Assembly (NCBI GenBank): GCA_049317465.1
Contig: JBMOIF010000027.1
Span: 1 to 29,912 of the forward strand
Reading direction: 5' to 3'
Origin: CAIQIA01 sp049317465
Lineage (GTDB): Bacteria > Cyanobacteriota > Cyanobacteriia > PCC-6307 > Cyanobiaceae
DNA length: 29,912 nucleotides
Part shown: positions 1 to 10,175 of the stretch, piece by piece
How the letters are laid out: the number at the start of each line of letters is the position of its first letter
Position numbering within the stretch: the stretch's first letter is position 1
Notes under the pieces: model-generated
Told to the model about the DNA's origin: nothing
What the model saw: the letters and a program-made list of their open reading frames with translations, nothing else
The model's database searches: none
Position numbers and translations under genes: made by a program

Positions 1-281
1 GCCACCTCCCTCTCCACTGCACTCATTGGCGCGCCACCCTCATCCACAAAGTTGCCCGTGTACCGCCAGACTTGGCGCGCATGCAGAGACTCATGGGGCA
101 CTGCCACCAGCGCCACTGCGCTGCCACGCGCCCCAATGTACAGGTAGGCGCCCGCGCCGCTGCTGCTGCTCATGCCCAGGTCCCCCATGTCCACCTTGCT
201 GCCACCGCCCAGCGCAGCGCCAATGAGCGTGGCCAGGTCATTGACCAGGGGCGTCAGGCTCAGGATGCGCGTGGTGCTGGA
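1..281 (-). CDS. Unidentified partial ORF, both ends unresolved; possibly foreign or chimeric sequence
   Basis: Read on the minus strand this stretch is open and protein-like, with phrases such as LTPLVNDLATLIGAALGGG, GAYLYIGARGSAVALVAVP and RQVWRYTGNFVDEGGAPMS. The plus-strand frames here give only low-complexity translations rich in Ala, His, Arg and Gln. The reading runs off the left edge. In the other direction the same frame stays open into the antisense of the solute-binding protein gene, so its true start cannot be placed. I do not recognise the family. It could be a neighbouring gene after a rearrangement, or a fragment joined by a faulty assembly. The point where plus-strand coding becomes convincing is about 282, so the junction is set there by judgement. 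Confidence 0.35.
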
Positions 282-1172
282 CTGGGGGCCCTGCGCAGTG
301 GCCAGATGGACGTGCTGCTGTCGACCAGCCTGCAGCCTGATCACCAGCGGGCGCTGCACCGGCAGGCCGCCGCGGGTCGCCTGCGGGAGGGCGGCGGGCC
401 GGCCCTCGAGATCGGTTACCTGACCCTGCTCAGTGACAGGCCTCCCCTGCAGGATCCGCGCCTGCGCCGGGCCCTGGCCCTGACCATCGACCGTCCGCTG
501 CTCACGGCCCGGGTGAGCGACGGCCTGCGGCCACCCCTGCGGGGTCTGGTGCCCCCCAGCCTGTCCGGGGCCCTGGCGTCGTGGCCGTCCCACGATGTGG
601 CCGCCGCCCGTCGGCTGCTGCGGCAGGCCGGCTGGTGCGGCGACCGCCCCCTGACGCTGTCGCTCACCTACCGCTCCAACGTTCCCAGCGACCGGTTGTT
701 TGCGCTCACCTGGCAGGAGGCCCTGCGGCGGGATCTGCCCGACTGCCTGCAGCTGACCCTGACCGGCATGGAATCGACGACGGCCTACCGCCAGCTGGGG
801 GACGGCGCCTTCCAGCTGATCCTGCTCGACTGGATCGGAGACTTTCCCGATGCCGACAACTACCTGATGCCCCTGCTGGCCTGTGAACGCGCCGAGGGCG
901 ATCGCTGCCTCAAGGGCGCCAGCGCTTCCAGCGGCAGCTTCTGGGCGGCACCCGGTCTGCAGGAGCAACTCGTGCGCACCGAGACCCTCACGGGCCCAGA
1001 GCGGCTGCCGGTGCTGAAGATGGTGCAGGAACGGGTGGCCGCCGCCAGCCCCTACATCCCGGTGTGGTCGGTGCAGCCCCGGGCCTGGGCCCGTCCGGGC
1101 ATCAGCCAGCCCCGGTTCGATGGTTCCGGCCGGCTGCAGCTGGCCCAGCTGAGCCGGGAGGCACGGCCATGA
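282..1172 (+). CDS. ABC transporter solute-binding protein, family 5 (peptide/nickel type), N-terminal half missing
   Basis: This is the C-terminal part of a periplasmic solute-binding protein of the SBP_bac_5 family, which captures oligopeptides or similar ligands and delivers them to a DppBC-type permease. The family landmarks are present: an ALRSGQMDVLL segment, then the hinge region LQDPRLRRALALTIDRPLL (family consensus: 'DxRvRqAl..aIDR'), and near the end YIPVWSVQPRAWA. Family members are usually around 500-550 residues; only about 296 remain. There is no signal peptide and no plausible start near 282. The open frame continues upstream to an ATG at 72, but residues encoded by 72-281 do not resemble this family. 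It is therefore 5'-truncated by rearrangement, assembly error or decay. The stop overlaps the permease start as ATGA. Confidence 0.75.
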   Translation: MGALRSGQMDVLLSTSLQPDHQRALHRQAAAGRLREGGGPALEIGYLTLLSDRPPLQDPRLRRALALTIDRPLLTARVSDGLRPPLRGLVPPSLSGALASWPSHDVAAARRLLRQAGWCGDRPLTLSLTYRSNVPSDRLFALTWQEALRRDLPDCLQLTLTGMESTTAYRQLGDGAFQLILLDWIGDFPDADNYLMPLLACERAEGDRCLKGASASSGSFWAAPGLQEQLVRTETLTGPERLPVLKMVQERVAAASPYIPVWSVQPRAWARPGISQPRFDGSGRLQLAQLSREARP

Positions 1173-2188
1173 GCCGCCGCGGCCGCCTTGTCCGTTATCT
1201 GGCCGGCCGGGCCCTGCTGGCGCCGGTCATGCTCTGGCTGATCGCCACCCTGGTGTTCCTGCTGCTGCGGGTGGCCCCCGGCGATCCGGTCGATGCCCTG
1301 CTGGGCACCCGCGCCAGTGCCACCGCCCGCGAGGCCCTGCGCCAGCAGCTGGGTCTCGACCGCAGCCTGCCGGTCCAGTACCTCGAGTTCCTGGGGGGGT
1401 TGGTGCATGCCGATCTTGGTCAGTCGCTGGTGAGTGCCCGACCGGTGACGCAGATCGTGCGCGAGGTGCTGCCGGCGAGCCTGGAGCTGGGGCTGGCGGC
1501 CCTGCTGGTGGCCCTCGTGCTGGGACTGGCCGCCGGCTTCAGCGGCATCGCCAGGCCCGAGGGCAGGCTCGACCTGGCCGGACGGCTCTACGGCATCGCC
1601 ACCTATGCCCTGCCCAGCTTCTGGGCGGCGATGGTGCTGCAGCTCATCTTCGCCGTCGGTCTGGGCTGGTTTCCGGTGGGGGGACGCTTCCCCCCCACCC
1701 GCGTGCCGCCCAGCGGCAGCGGCTTCTACCTGCTGGATGGCGTGCTGGCCGGCAACTGGTCGACGGTGACGGCGGCGTTGCACCACCTCACCCTGCCGGC
1801 CGTCACCCTCGGGCTGCTGCTGAGCGGCATCTTCGACAACGCCCTGCGCCTGAACCTGCGCCGGGCCCTTCGGTCGGACTACGTGGAGGCCGCCCGCAGC
1901 CGTGGGCTGGGGGAAGCCCGGGTGGTGCTGCGTCATGCCCTGCCCAATGCCCTGCTGCCGGTGCTGACCATCGCCGGCATCACGGTGGCGTCGCTGATCG
2001 GCGGTGCGCTGCTGATCGAGAACATCTTTTCGTGGCCTGGGATCGCCCTGAAACTGCAGGAGGCGATCAACCAGCGGGACTATCCGCTGGTGCAGGGGAT
2101 CGTGGTGGTGGTGGCCGCCCTGGTGGTGCTGGTGACCCTGCTGGTCGATGTGCTGGTGGCCCTGCTCGATCCGCGGCTCAGTTTCTGA
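1169..2188 (+). CDS. ABC transporter permease, DppB type
   Basis: A 339-residue inner-membrane permease of the binding-protein-dependent peptide/nickel transporter family. It starts with a basic segment and a long hydrophobic helix (ALLAPVMLWLIATLVFLLL) followed by the DppB hallmark RVAPGDPVDALLG. It then has a Q.LGLDRSLPVQYLEFL segment, several more membrane helices, and a C-terminal EAA loop (DYVEAARSRGLGEARVVLRH) that docks to the ATPase. The ATG at 1169 is chosen because it overlaps the stop of the solute-binding protein (ATGA), a sign of translational coupling; an in-frame upstream start at 1064 would lie deep inside that gene. No partner permease (DppC) or ATPase follows. The next gene is on the other strand and overlaps tail-to-tail by 11 bases, so the missing subunits must be elsewhere. 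Confidence 0.9.
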   Translation: MSRRGRLVRYLAGRALLAPVMLWLIATLVFLLLRVAPGDPVDALLGTRASATAREALRQQLGLDRSLPVQYLEFLGGLVHADLGQSLVSARPVTQIVREVLPASLELGLAALLVALVLGLAAGFSGIARPEGRLDLAGRLYGIATYALPSFWAAMVLQLIFAVGLGWFPVGGRFPPTRVPPSGSGFYLLDGVLAGNWSTVTAALHHLTLPAVTLGLLLSGIFDNALRLNLRRALRSDYVEAARSRGLGEARVVLRHALPNALLPVLTIAGITVASLIGGALLIENIFSWPGIALKLQEAINQRDYPLVQGIVVVVAALVVLVTLLVDVLVALLDPRLSF

Positions 2189-3737
2189 GGCGCAGACGGT
2201 CGGCGCTTGCCCGATCCAGGATCCAGGCCCTCACGTTCCCCTGCCGCAGCACGCCCACGGGCGGCGGCGAGCCGGGCTCGAGGCCCTGCAGAAAGAGGGT
2301 GTGGACCTCGAGCAGCAACTCCTGCACCTGGCGCGGATCCTTGCCCACCAGGTCGTCACCGAGCTGCAGCAGCGGCGTCTCCCGCTCCAGCCGCACGGGG
2401 GAGAAATGGCTGGCACCCTCCACGAGCACCAGGCGGCTGCGGGGATCCTTCAGCTGCCGGAACGGTCCGATCTGCTCCGCCAGGGGAGGGGTGATCAGAT
2501 CAAGGGAGCCCCCCACCAGCAGCACCGGCAGGTCCAGCCGGCCCAGGCCATTGCGGCCCCACACCAGGCTGCCGAACCCGTTCAGGGTCACCACCCCGCC
2601 AAGATCCGCCGGAGGGTCGAGGGCAGGCAGCTCGGTGCCGCTCAGCTGGCATTGCAGCAGCAGGGAGCTGTTGAGAACCGGGATGGCGGTGAGAGCCCGC
2701 TGGCAGCGGTCGGCCAGGTCGCGGCCTGGGCGTGCCCCCGCCCAGAGCAGGTCGGCGAGACCCCCCAGGGAATGACCGCTCAGCACCATGGCCGCAGGGG
2801 TCATGCGGTCGCCGAAGTGCAGGCGACGGTCGGCCATGGCACGGCTCACCGCCTGCAGGTCCTGGATGCGTTCGGGGAGGGTCTCGACCCCCGGCAGCGA
2901 CCGCTGGCCCGCCAGCAGGTCGCGGACCGCGGCGTCGTCGCTGCCGGGGTGCTGCACCACCACCACGGGCCAGCCGCGGCTGGCCAGACCCTCCGCCAGC
3001 CAGAGGAGCTGCTCCCGGCTGCCGCCCAGACCATGGCTGAGCAGCACCCAGCGGCCCCGCAGGGGGCCGCCGGCGGGCCAGACCAGGGACAGGGGCAGGG
3101 GCTGGGGGCGGTGCTCGACCGCCAGTCGCACATCCGTGCGCAGCACGCTCTGCCGCGACGGCGGCAGGGGGGGCAGGGGGGGCAGATCCAGCGCCTGCAG
3201 CTGCTGCACCAGCCGCCGCTGGGCGATCAGCTGCCGCTGCAGCTGTTCCCCCAGGTCCAGCAGCGCATCGAGGTCGAGCTGCAGGCTGGTGCCCGGACTC
3301 TGGCGCAACAGCTGGGTGGGGGTCTGGCGGCCGTCGGCGCGGCGGAACAGGTCAAGCAGGAGCGGTGCCGCCTCCCCCTGGGGTGGTCGCAGCACCCGCC
3401 CCAGCTGTTGCAACAGCTGGCGGCCGGCCCAGCTGTCGAGCAGGGGGGCCGCCTGGTCCCCGCGCACCGGGAACGGCCGGCTGAGCAGGGTGGCCAGATC
3501 GCGGCGGGTGGCCGGGTCGAGCAGGTTGAACCAGGGCTCCAGTTCAGAGCGGCCCGCGGGGTTGCGCAGCCAGTCCTCCAGCTGAGACAGCTCCAGCGGC
3601 AGTTCCAGCCCCCCCACCTGCACCACCAGCCGCTCGACGGCGGCGGCAGGACCCGGACAGACCAACAGGGCGGCCGCCAGCGCCAGGCCTCCCAGGGGCT
3701 GAGGCAGAGTCGGCGGCCGGAGGGAGCGAGGTGGCAA
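2178..3737 (-). CDS. Exported alpha/beta hydrolase with N-terminal DUF1400 domain
   Basis: A 519-residue hydrolase of a type common in cyanobacteria. Residues about 14-33 form a signal peptide ending in AAA, so it is probably periplasmic. Residues about 34-160 match the DUF1400 pattern (VQVGGLELPLELSQLEDWL). From about 200 on there is an alpha/beta hydrolase fold: oxyanion segment SHGLGG (234-239), nucleophile elbow GHSLGG with Ser323, Asp413 in GGSLDLITP and His444 in GASHFSP, a complete triad. The substrate cannot be told; members are often labelled dienelactone hydrolase or lipase-like. The only visible start is TTG at 3737, which overlaps the start of the divergent MFS gene by 7 bases. 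That leaves no room for ordinary promoters, so one of the two starts may be wrong. Confidence 0.85.
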   Translation of the reverse strand: MPPRSLRPPTLPQPLGGLALAAALLVCPGPAAAVERLVVQVGGLELPLELSQLEDWLRNPAGRSELEPWFNLLDPATRRDLATLLSRPFPVRGDQAAPLLDSWAGRQLLQQLGRVLRPPQGEAAPLLLDLFRRADGRQTPTQLLRQSPGTSLQLDLDALLDLGEQLQRQLIAQRRLVQQLQALDLPPLPPLPPSRQSVLRTDVRLAVEHRPQPLPLSLVWPAGGPLRGRWVLLSHGLGGSREQLLWLAEGLASRGWPVVVVQHPGSDDAAVRDLLAGQRSLPGVETLPERIQDLQAVSRAMADRRLHFGDRMTPAAMVLSGHSLGGLADLLWAGARPGRDLADRCQRALTAIPVLNSSLLLQCQLSGTELPALDPPADLGGVVTLNGFGSLVWGRNGLGRLDLPVLLVGGSLDLITPPLAEQIGPFRQLKDPRSRLVLVEGASHFSPVRLERETPLLQLGDDLVGKDPRQVQELLLEVHTLFLQGLEPGSPPPVGVLRQGNVRAWILDRASADRLRLRN

Positions 3738-4960
3738 TGGCGGCGTTGTCCCTGTGGTGGGTGGGCTTCCCCCGGGCCCTGCGGCTCACGGCCCTGGTGC
3801 GCGGCTGGGCCGCGGTGGGGGCCGGCGGGGTCCTGTTCCTGGGCCCGCTGGCGTTCCATCATGCCGGTCTCGACAGCCTGCAGATCGGCCTGGCCCTGGG
3901 GATGTCGAGCGCCCTGGGGTTGCTGGCCCGCGGCCTGAGTGGCTGGTGGCTGGATCGCGGGGTGGCCCCGCCCCTGCCGATGGCGCTGGCGGCCCTGCTG
4001 TCGATGGCCGCAGACCTGCTGTTGCTGCTGCTGCTGCCCCTCGGACGTCCGGTCGTGCTGCTGGGGGAGGGGCTGATCGGGGTGGCGATGGGGCTCTACT
4101 GGCCGGCGGCCGAGCTGGCCGCCGCCCGCTCCAGCCTGCCCGTGTCAACCGCCCGCGGCTTTGCCCTCGTGCGCACCGCCGATGCCGTCGGGATCGCCGC
4201 CGGTGCCGCCCTGGGTGCGGCGCTGGCGAGCCTGGCCCACGGCGAGGGGTTGCGGCTGATCTATGCCGTCGACCTGCTGATGATGCTGATCGTTCTGGGC
4301 CTGTTGCCGCAGCTGCAGGCCGCCGGCGACGGCGCCCCTGCCGCCATGGTGGTCCGTCCGCGCCGCCGCTGGTGGCGGCCCCTGCTGCCGCTGCTGCTGC
4401 TCTCGCTGCTGGGCACCGGCATCATCACGTTGCAGCAGAGTGCGCTGCCCCTCGACATGGTCCGCGGTGGTCTGGCCCGGCCGCCGCTGCCGGCGGCGGC
4501 CGGGGGCGCGGTGCTGGCGCTGCAGCTCGGGCTGCTGGTGCTGCTGCAGTGGCCGGTGGGGCGCTGGCTGGCCCGCCGGCCGGTGGCGATGGGTCTGCGG
4601 CTGTCTCTGCTGGCCTTCGCCGCTGGTTGCGGGCTGGTGGCCCTCTCGGCGCTCACGGCCCGGGGGCTCTGGCTGCTGCTGCCGGCGATGCCACTGCTGG
4701 CCCTGGCCTCGGCCGCCTTTCTGCCCACGATCACCGAGGCGGTGGTGGAGGCGGTGGCCGAAGACCACCGGGGCCTCGCCCTGGGGCTGTACTCCCAGAC
4801 CTGGGCCGTCAGTGGGCTGCTGTTTCCGCCGCTGGCCGGCTGGGCGCTGCGCCACCTGGGCCACGGGCTGGGGCTCTGGTCGGTGCTGGCATTGCTGGCG
4901 CTGGTGGCCCTTGGGCTGGCCCCGACGGCCCCCCAGGGCACCCCGACCCGGCCGAGTTAA
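3731..4960 (+). CDS. Major facilitator superfamily transporter
   Basis: A 409-residue membrane protein with about 12 hydrophobic helices in two halves of six, the MFS layout. The first half has the loop RGLSGWWLDRG, a variant of the MFS motif A between helices 2 and 3, and helices rich in Gly and Ala follow. The central loop near residue 210 is Arg-rich (RPRRRWWRP), as expected on the cytoplasmic side. A drug or metabolite efflux role is likely for this type but the substrate cannot be read from sequence. The start is GTG at 3731 or ATG at 3737. It overlaps head-to-head with the DUF1400 hydrolase and ends 47 bases before the next gene. Confidence 0.85.
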   Translation: MAMAALSLWWVGFPRALRLTALVRGWAAVGAGGVLFLGPLAFHHAGLDSLQIGLALGMSSALGLLARGLSGWWLDRGVAPPLPMALAALLSMAADLLLLLLLPLGRPVVLLGEGLIGVAMGLYWPAAELAAARSSLPVSTARGFALVRTADAVGIAAGAALGAALASLAHGEGLRLIYAVDLLMMLIVLGLLPQLQAAGDGAPAAMVVRPRRRWWRPLLPLLLLSLLGTGIITLQQSALPLDMVRGGLARPPLPAAAGGAVLALQLGLLVLLQWPVGRWLARRPVAMGLRLSLLAFAAGCGLVALSALTARGLWLLLPAMPLLALASAAFLPTITEAVVEAVAEDHRGLALGLYSQTWAVSGLLFPPLAGWALRHLGHGLGLWSVLALLALVALGLAPTAPQGTPTRPS

Positions 4961-5007
4961 GACAATCTTAAGCGCCGTGAGACAGTGGAGTCTCTGGAGC
5001 CGCGCCG

Positions 5008-5346
5008 GTGATCCCCCGTTCCCCGAACCGCCGCCCCGACTACGCCCGTGTCGTGGCCTGGGATGACGAGCAGTTGCAGCGCATCTGGCGGGTGCGCCTG
5101 CGGGCTCCGTCGCTGGGGTGCGGTGTCACGGGACGCCCCAGCGACCTGGGGAACCGGGGCCAGCGGCCCGTGGAGGTGCTCGACGGCGAAGGGGAGCTCC
5201 GGGATGGTCAGCGGGTCACGGTGCGCTTTCCGTTCCGGTTTCTGCTGGCCGACATTTTGATGGTGGAGGTGCTGGCGCACGCCCGCCAGTGGCAGGTGTA
5301 CGCCAAGGGTCTGGGGCTGCTGGATCCGGGGATCTACGGCTCCTGA
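5008..5346 (+). CDS. Small conserved-looking hypothetical protein
   Basis: A 112-residue soluble protein starting at GTG 5008, with a GGAG purine run about 8 bases upstream. It begins with an Arg/Pro-rich stretch, then WDDEQLQRIWRVRLRAPSL, and ends in ARQWQVYAKGLGLLDPGIYG. The composition and third-position GC bias are those of a real gene of this genome. I do not recognise a named family. It has no signal peptide, membrane helix or metal-binding motif. Its end overlaps the end of the minus-strand gene at 5334 by 13 bases. Confidence 0.6.
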   Translation: MIPRSPNRRPDYARVVAWDDEQLQRIWRVRLRAPSLGCGVTGRPSDLGNRGQRPVEVLDGEGELRDGQRVTVRFPFRFLLADILMVEVLAHARQWQVYAKGLGLLDPGIYGS

Positions 5347-5519
5347 GCGGGCCGCTCGGCAGCCTGACCCTCCGGGGTCGGGGGAACCCAGGCCTCGTGG
5401 GGCAGGGGCTCGGTGCCGTACTCCCAGTCGTCGTAATCGGGATCGTTGCGGATCTGCCGGTGCACCTCCTTCTGGACGTCGAAGTCGTGGGGGTGTTCCG
5501 TCGGCTGGGGGGTGCTCAT
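5334..5519 (-). CDS. Small acidic hypothetical protein
   Basis: A 61-residue hydrophilic protein starting MSTPQPTEHPHDFDVQKEV. It is rich in Asp, Glu, Pro and aromatic residues (NDPDYDDWEYGTEPLPHEAW), with no membrane segment. An in-frame ATG eight codons upstream (5543) is also possible; 5519 is preferred because the extra residues carry no recognisable signal. It lies between the 5008 gene and recQ, convergent with the former and divergent from the latter. The sequence looks natural rather than a shadow, but no family is recognised. Confidence 0.5.
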   Translation of the reverse strand: MSTPQPTEHPHDFDVQKEVHRQIRNDPDYDDWEYGTEPLPHEAWVPPTPEGQAAERPAQEP

Positions 5520-5568
5520 CGGCTCGGCGGCTGATCGGGGCATTCTGGGTCAGCGCCGACGGCCCCAA

Positions 5569-7400
<1,832 letters not shown>

Positions 7401-7404
<4 letters not shown>

Positions 7405-8420
7405 GCATCAGTGGGGATGCGCCGATGGCTGCCGGTGCCGGGAGCATCCAGGTGCAAGGGCTGGGCAAGACCTACCGGGTGGCCGACAAGCTGCCCGGCC
7501 TGGCGGGAACCCTGCGCCATCTGCTGAGGCGGCGGTCCCGGGATGTTGTTGCCGTCCGGGACGTGTCGTTCAGCATCGAACCCGGCGAGATGGTCGGCTT
7601 CCTGGGGCCCAACGGCGCCGGCAAGACCACCACCCTCAAGATGCTGAGCGGCCTGATCCATCCGAGCACCGGCACGGTGCGGGTGGCTGGTCATGTGCCC
7701 CAGCGGCGGCAGCGGGCGTTTCTGCAGGCCATCACCCTGGTGATGGGGCAGAAGCAGCAGCTGATCTGGGATCTGCCTCCCCTGGATTCGCTGCGGGTGA
7801 ATGCCGCCATCTACGGCCTCGACGAGGCAGAGAGCCGTCGTCGCATCGGCGAACTGGCCGAGATGCTCGAGCTTGGAGAGGCCCTCACCCGACCGGTGCG
7901 CAAGCTGTCGCTGGGGCAGCGGATGAAGGCCGAGCTGCTGGCGGCCCTGCTGCATCGGCCGTCGGTGCTGTTCCTGGATGAGCCCACCCTCGGACTCGAT
8001 GTGAACGCCCAGGCCCGGGTGCGGCAGTTTCTGGCCGACTACAACCGACGCACCGGGGCCACGGTGCTGCTCACCAGCCATTACATGGGTGACATCACGG
8101 CCCTGTGCCCGCGGGTGATGCTGATCCACGGTGGCCGCCTGGTGCACGACGGCGGCCTCGCCGACCTCACCAGCCGTCTGGCCCCCTGCCGAGCCGTGCG
8201 GCTGGATCTGCGCGAGCCGGTGCCGGCTGACGCCGTCACCCCCTTCGGCACCCTGGAACAGATGGACGGCCGGGAGGTGCGGCTGCTGATTCCGCGGGAA
8301 CGGTTGACCGAGGCGGTGGCGGGGTTGCTGGCCCGCTTCGATGTGCTGGATCTGGAGGTCAGCGATCCACCGATCGAGGAGCTGATCGGTGGGCTGTTCC
8401 GGCGGGGGGGGAGCCCATGA
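7401..8420 (+). CDS. ABC-2 exporter ATP-binding protein
   Basis: A 339-residue ATPase that powers an ABC-2 type exporter. It has Walker A GPNGAGKTT (69-77), Q-loop region VMGQKQQLIWDLPP (114-127), signature LSLGQ (169-173), Walker B VLFLDEP (189-195), D-loop LGLD and H-loop His227 (LLTSHYM). The insertion before Walker A (RHLLRRRSRDVVAVRDVSF) and the phrase MGQKQQLIWDLP are typical of the COG4586 group, whose ATPase works with two different permeases (COG4587 and COG3694); both follow here. The start at 7401 overlaps the recQ stop, and the stop overlaps the next start (ATGA), so the three genes and recQ are likely co-translated. The substrate is unknown. Confidence 0.92.
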
Positions 8421-9229
8421 GCCCTCGACGGATCCGTGGGCCCGGCCATGGCCTGCGGCTGGCCAGGGCCCTGCTGGGCAGCCAGTACGCCACCATGCTC
8501 GAGTACCGCGCCGAGATCGCCCTCTGGGCCCTTTCGGGGGTCCTGCCGCTGATCATGCTGGCGGTCTGGAGCCAGGCCGGGGTGGCCTCGGCCGATGGCC
8601 TCGATGCCGGCCAGCTGGACCGTTACTTCGTGGCGGCCTTTCTGGTGCGGCAGTTCACGGTGGTGTGGGTCACCTACAGCTTCGAGGAAGACCAGCTGCA
8701 CGGGCGTCTGTCGCCCTGGCTGCTGCAGCCGCTCCAGCCGCTGTGGCGCTACGTGGCGGCCCACGTGGCCGAGCAGGCCACCCGACTGCCCTTCGTTCTG
8801 CTGTTCGTGGGGGTGCTCGCGCTGGTGCATCCCTCGGCCCTGTGGCTGCCCTCGCCCTCGCGGCTGCTGCTGGCGGTGCTGGCCACATGGCTGGCCTTCG
8901 CCGTCAATTTCCTGCTGCAGAGCGTCATCACCATGGGCTGCTTCTGGACCGAGCGGGCCAGTGCCCTCGACAGGCTGCTGTTCATCCCTTACCTGTTCTT
9001 GTCGGGCATCAGCGCTCCCCTGGAGACCTTCCCCGAGGGGGTCCGCCGGCTGGCCCTGGCCACACCGTTTCCCTACCTGCTCCATTTTCCGGCCCGCGTG
9101 CTGGCCGGCGAGCCGGTGGACCTGCTGCATGGCTTCGGGGCGCTGCTGGGCTGGGCGGCCCTGCTGCTGCCCCTGGTCCTGGGGCTCTGGCGCCTCGGCG
9201 TGCGGCGCTATGGAGCCATGGGGGCCTGA
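8417..9229 (+). CDS. ABC-2 exporter permease, first subunit (COG4587-like)
   Basis: A 270-residue membrane protein with about six helices. After a basic N-terminus it has LLGSQYATMLEYRAEIALWALSG, an amphipathic entry helix and first membrane segment typical of this permease group. A further feature is ASALDRLLFIPYLFLSGISAPLETFPEG, the conserved region before the last helices of ABC-2 permeases. It should pair with the product of the next gene and with the upstream ATPase. The start is fixed by the ATGA overlap with the ATPase gene; the next gene begins 3 bases after its stop. Confidence 0.88.
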   Translation: MSPRRIRGPGHGLRLARALLGSQYATMLEYRAEIALWALSGVLPLIMLAVWSQAGVASADGLDAGQLDRYFVAAFLVRQFTVVWVTYSFEEDQLHGRLSPWLLQPLQPLWRYVAAHVAEQATRLPFVLLFVGVLALVHPSALWLPSPSRLLLAVLATWLAFAVNFLLQSVITMGCFWTERASALDRLLFIPYLFLSGISAPLETFPEGVRRLALATPFPYLLHFPARVLAGEPVDLLHGFGALLGWAALLLPLVLGLWRLGVRRYGAMGA

Positions 9230-9232
9230 GGC

Positions 9233-10030
9233 ATGGGGCCGCTGCCGCGCTATTGCCGGGTGCTGCTGCGCTTCTGGAGCACCGCCCTCGCGAGCCAGAC
9301 CGAATACCTGTTCAACTTCAGCGTCGAGCTGCTGGCGATGGCCGGCAACCTGGCCGGCAGCTGGTTCGTGCTGTCGCTCTTCTTCCGCCATGGTCAGCAG
9401 CTGGGGGGCTGGCGCTGGGAGGAAGCCCTGGTGGTCCTGGGGGCCTACACGCTGCTCGATGGCGTGGCCACCACCCTGCTGCGGCCGAACCTCAATGCGA
9501 TCGTGACCCTGGTGCAGAACGGCAGTCTTGATTTTGTGCTGCTGAAACCCATCGACAGCCAGTTCTGGCTCTCGACCCGACTGATCGCCCCCGTGGGTCT
9601 GCCCCAGATCGCCCTCGGTGCCGGGCTGATGCTCTGGGCCGCTGCACGGGCCGGCGCGCCGCCGTCGCCCCTGGCCCTGGCCAGCACAGCCGTGCTGCTG
9701 GTGGCGGCCAGCCTGAGCCTCTACAGCCTCTGGTTTCTGGTGGCGGCCACCAGCATCTGGTTCACCAAGATCTGGAACGCCACCGAAGTGCTGCGCAATG
9801 TGCTCGTGGCCGGCCGTTATCCCATCAGTGCCTACCCCGACGGCGTGCGCACCCTGCTCACCCTGGTGCTGCCGGTGGCCTTTCTGACGACGGTGCCTGC
9901 AGAAGCCCTGCTGGGCCGCGCCCAGACCCACACCCTGCCCGCTGCCCTGCTGGTGGCCATGGGGCTGTTCACCGCCAGCCGTCTCTTCTGGCGCCACGCC
10001 CTGAGGTTTTACACCTCCGCTTCGAGCTAG
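9233..10030 (+). CDS. ABC-2 exporter permease, second subunit (COG3694-like)
   Basis: A 265-residue membrane protein with about six helices. It starts with RVLLRFWSTALASQTEYLFN and contains LVQNGSLDFVLLKPIDSQFW, the characteristic 'G.LD..LLKP....F' segment of this permease family, and later RYPISAYPDGVRTLLTLVLPVAFLTTVPAEALLG. It is the expected second half of a heterodimeric exporter with the products of 7401-8420 and 8417-9229. Its last 62 bases overlap the end of a small minus-strand ORF. Confidence 0.88.
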   Translation: MGPLPRYCRVLLRFWSTALASQTEYLFNFSVELLAMAGNLAGSWFVLSLFFRHGQQLGGWRWEEALVVLGAYTLLDGVATTLLRPNLNAIVTLVQNGSLDFVLLKPIDSQFWLSTRLIAPVGLPQIALGAGLMLWAAARAGAPPSPLALASTAVLLVAASLSLYSLWFLVAATSIWFTKIWNATEVLRNVLVAGRYPISAYPDGVRTLLTLVLPVAFLTTVPAEALLGRAQTHTLPAALLVAMGLFTASRLFWRHALRFYTSASS

Positions 10031-10163
10031 GGCGTCGTGCCGGTGCCACGGGCCAGGGGAACAGGTCCCCCTGGATGGGGGGTAGGGGCTGCGCCTCGGT
10101 CAGGGGCGGCCACCAGCCCAGGTCGGAGGCACGGAAGATCGCGTAGGGGGACGCCACGGCCAT
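9969..10163 (-). CDS. Possible SOS-controlled small protein with a clamp-binding-like motif
   Basis: A 64-residue ORF with a natural-looking N-terminal two thirds: MAVASPYAIFRASDLGWWPP, then a Pro-rich segment, then IQGDLFPWP, then a basic tail. QGDLF (residues 31-35; bases 10059-10073) fits the QxxLF form of the beta sliding-clamp binding motif. A perfect palindrome matching the cyanobacterial LexA box lies only 12 bases upstream of the ATG. Only the last 62 bases overlap the exporter gene; the rest fills an otherwise empty gap. Nothing proves it is translated, no clear Shine-Dalgarno sequence is seen, and a five-residue motif can occur by chance. I do not know a named family for it. Confidence 0.45.
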   Translation of the reverse strand: MAVASPYAIFRASDLGWWPPLTEAQPLPPIQGDLFPWPVAPARRPSSKRRCKTSGRGARRDGWR

Positions 10164-10175
10164 GGGTGTGCTGCC

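Noticed and set aside
898..905. HIP1 octamer GCGATCGC
   Set aside because: Only one clear copy was noticed by eye in the window, so it is not an enriched HIP1 genome feature and carries no local meaning.
2148..3938. 596-codon plus-strand open frame opposite the DUF1400 hydrolase
   Set aside because: The minus strand encodes a complete hydrolase with signal peptide and triad; the plus frame is a Gln/His-rich shadow.
8081..9997. 638-codon minus-strand open frame across the exporter permeases
   Set aside because: Shadow of two well-supported permease genes; composition is unnatural.
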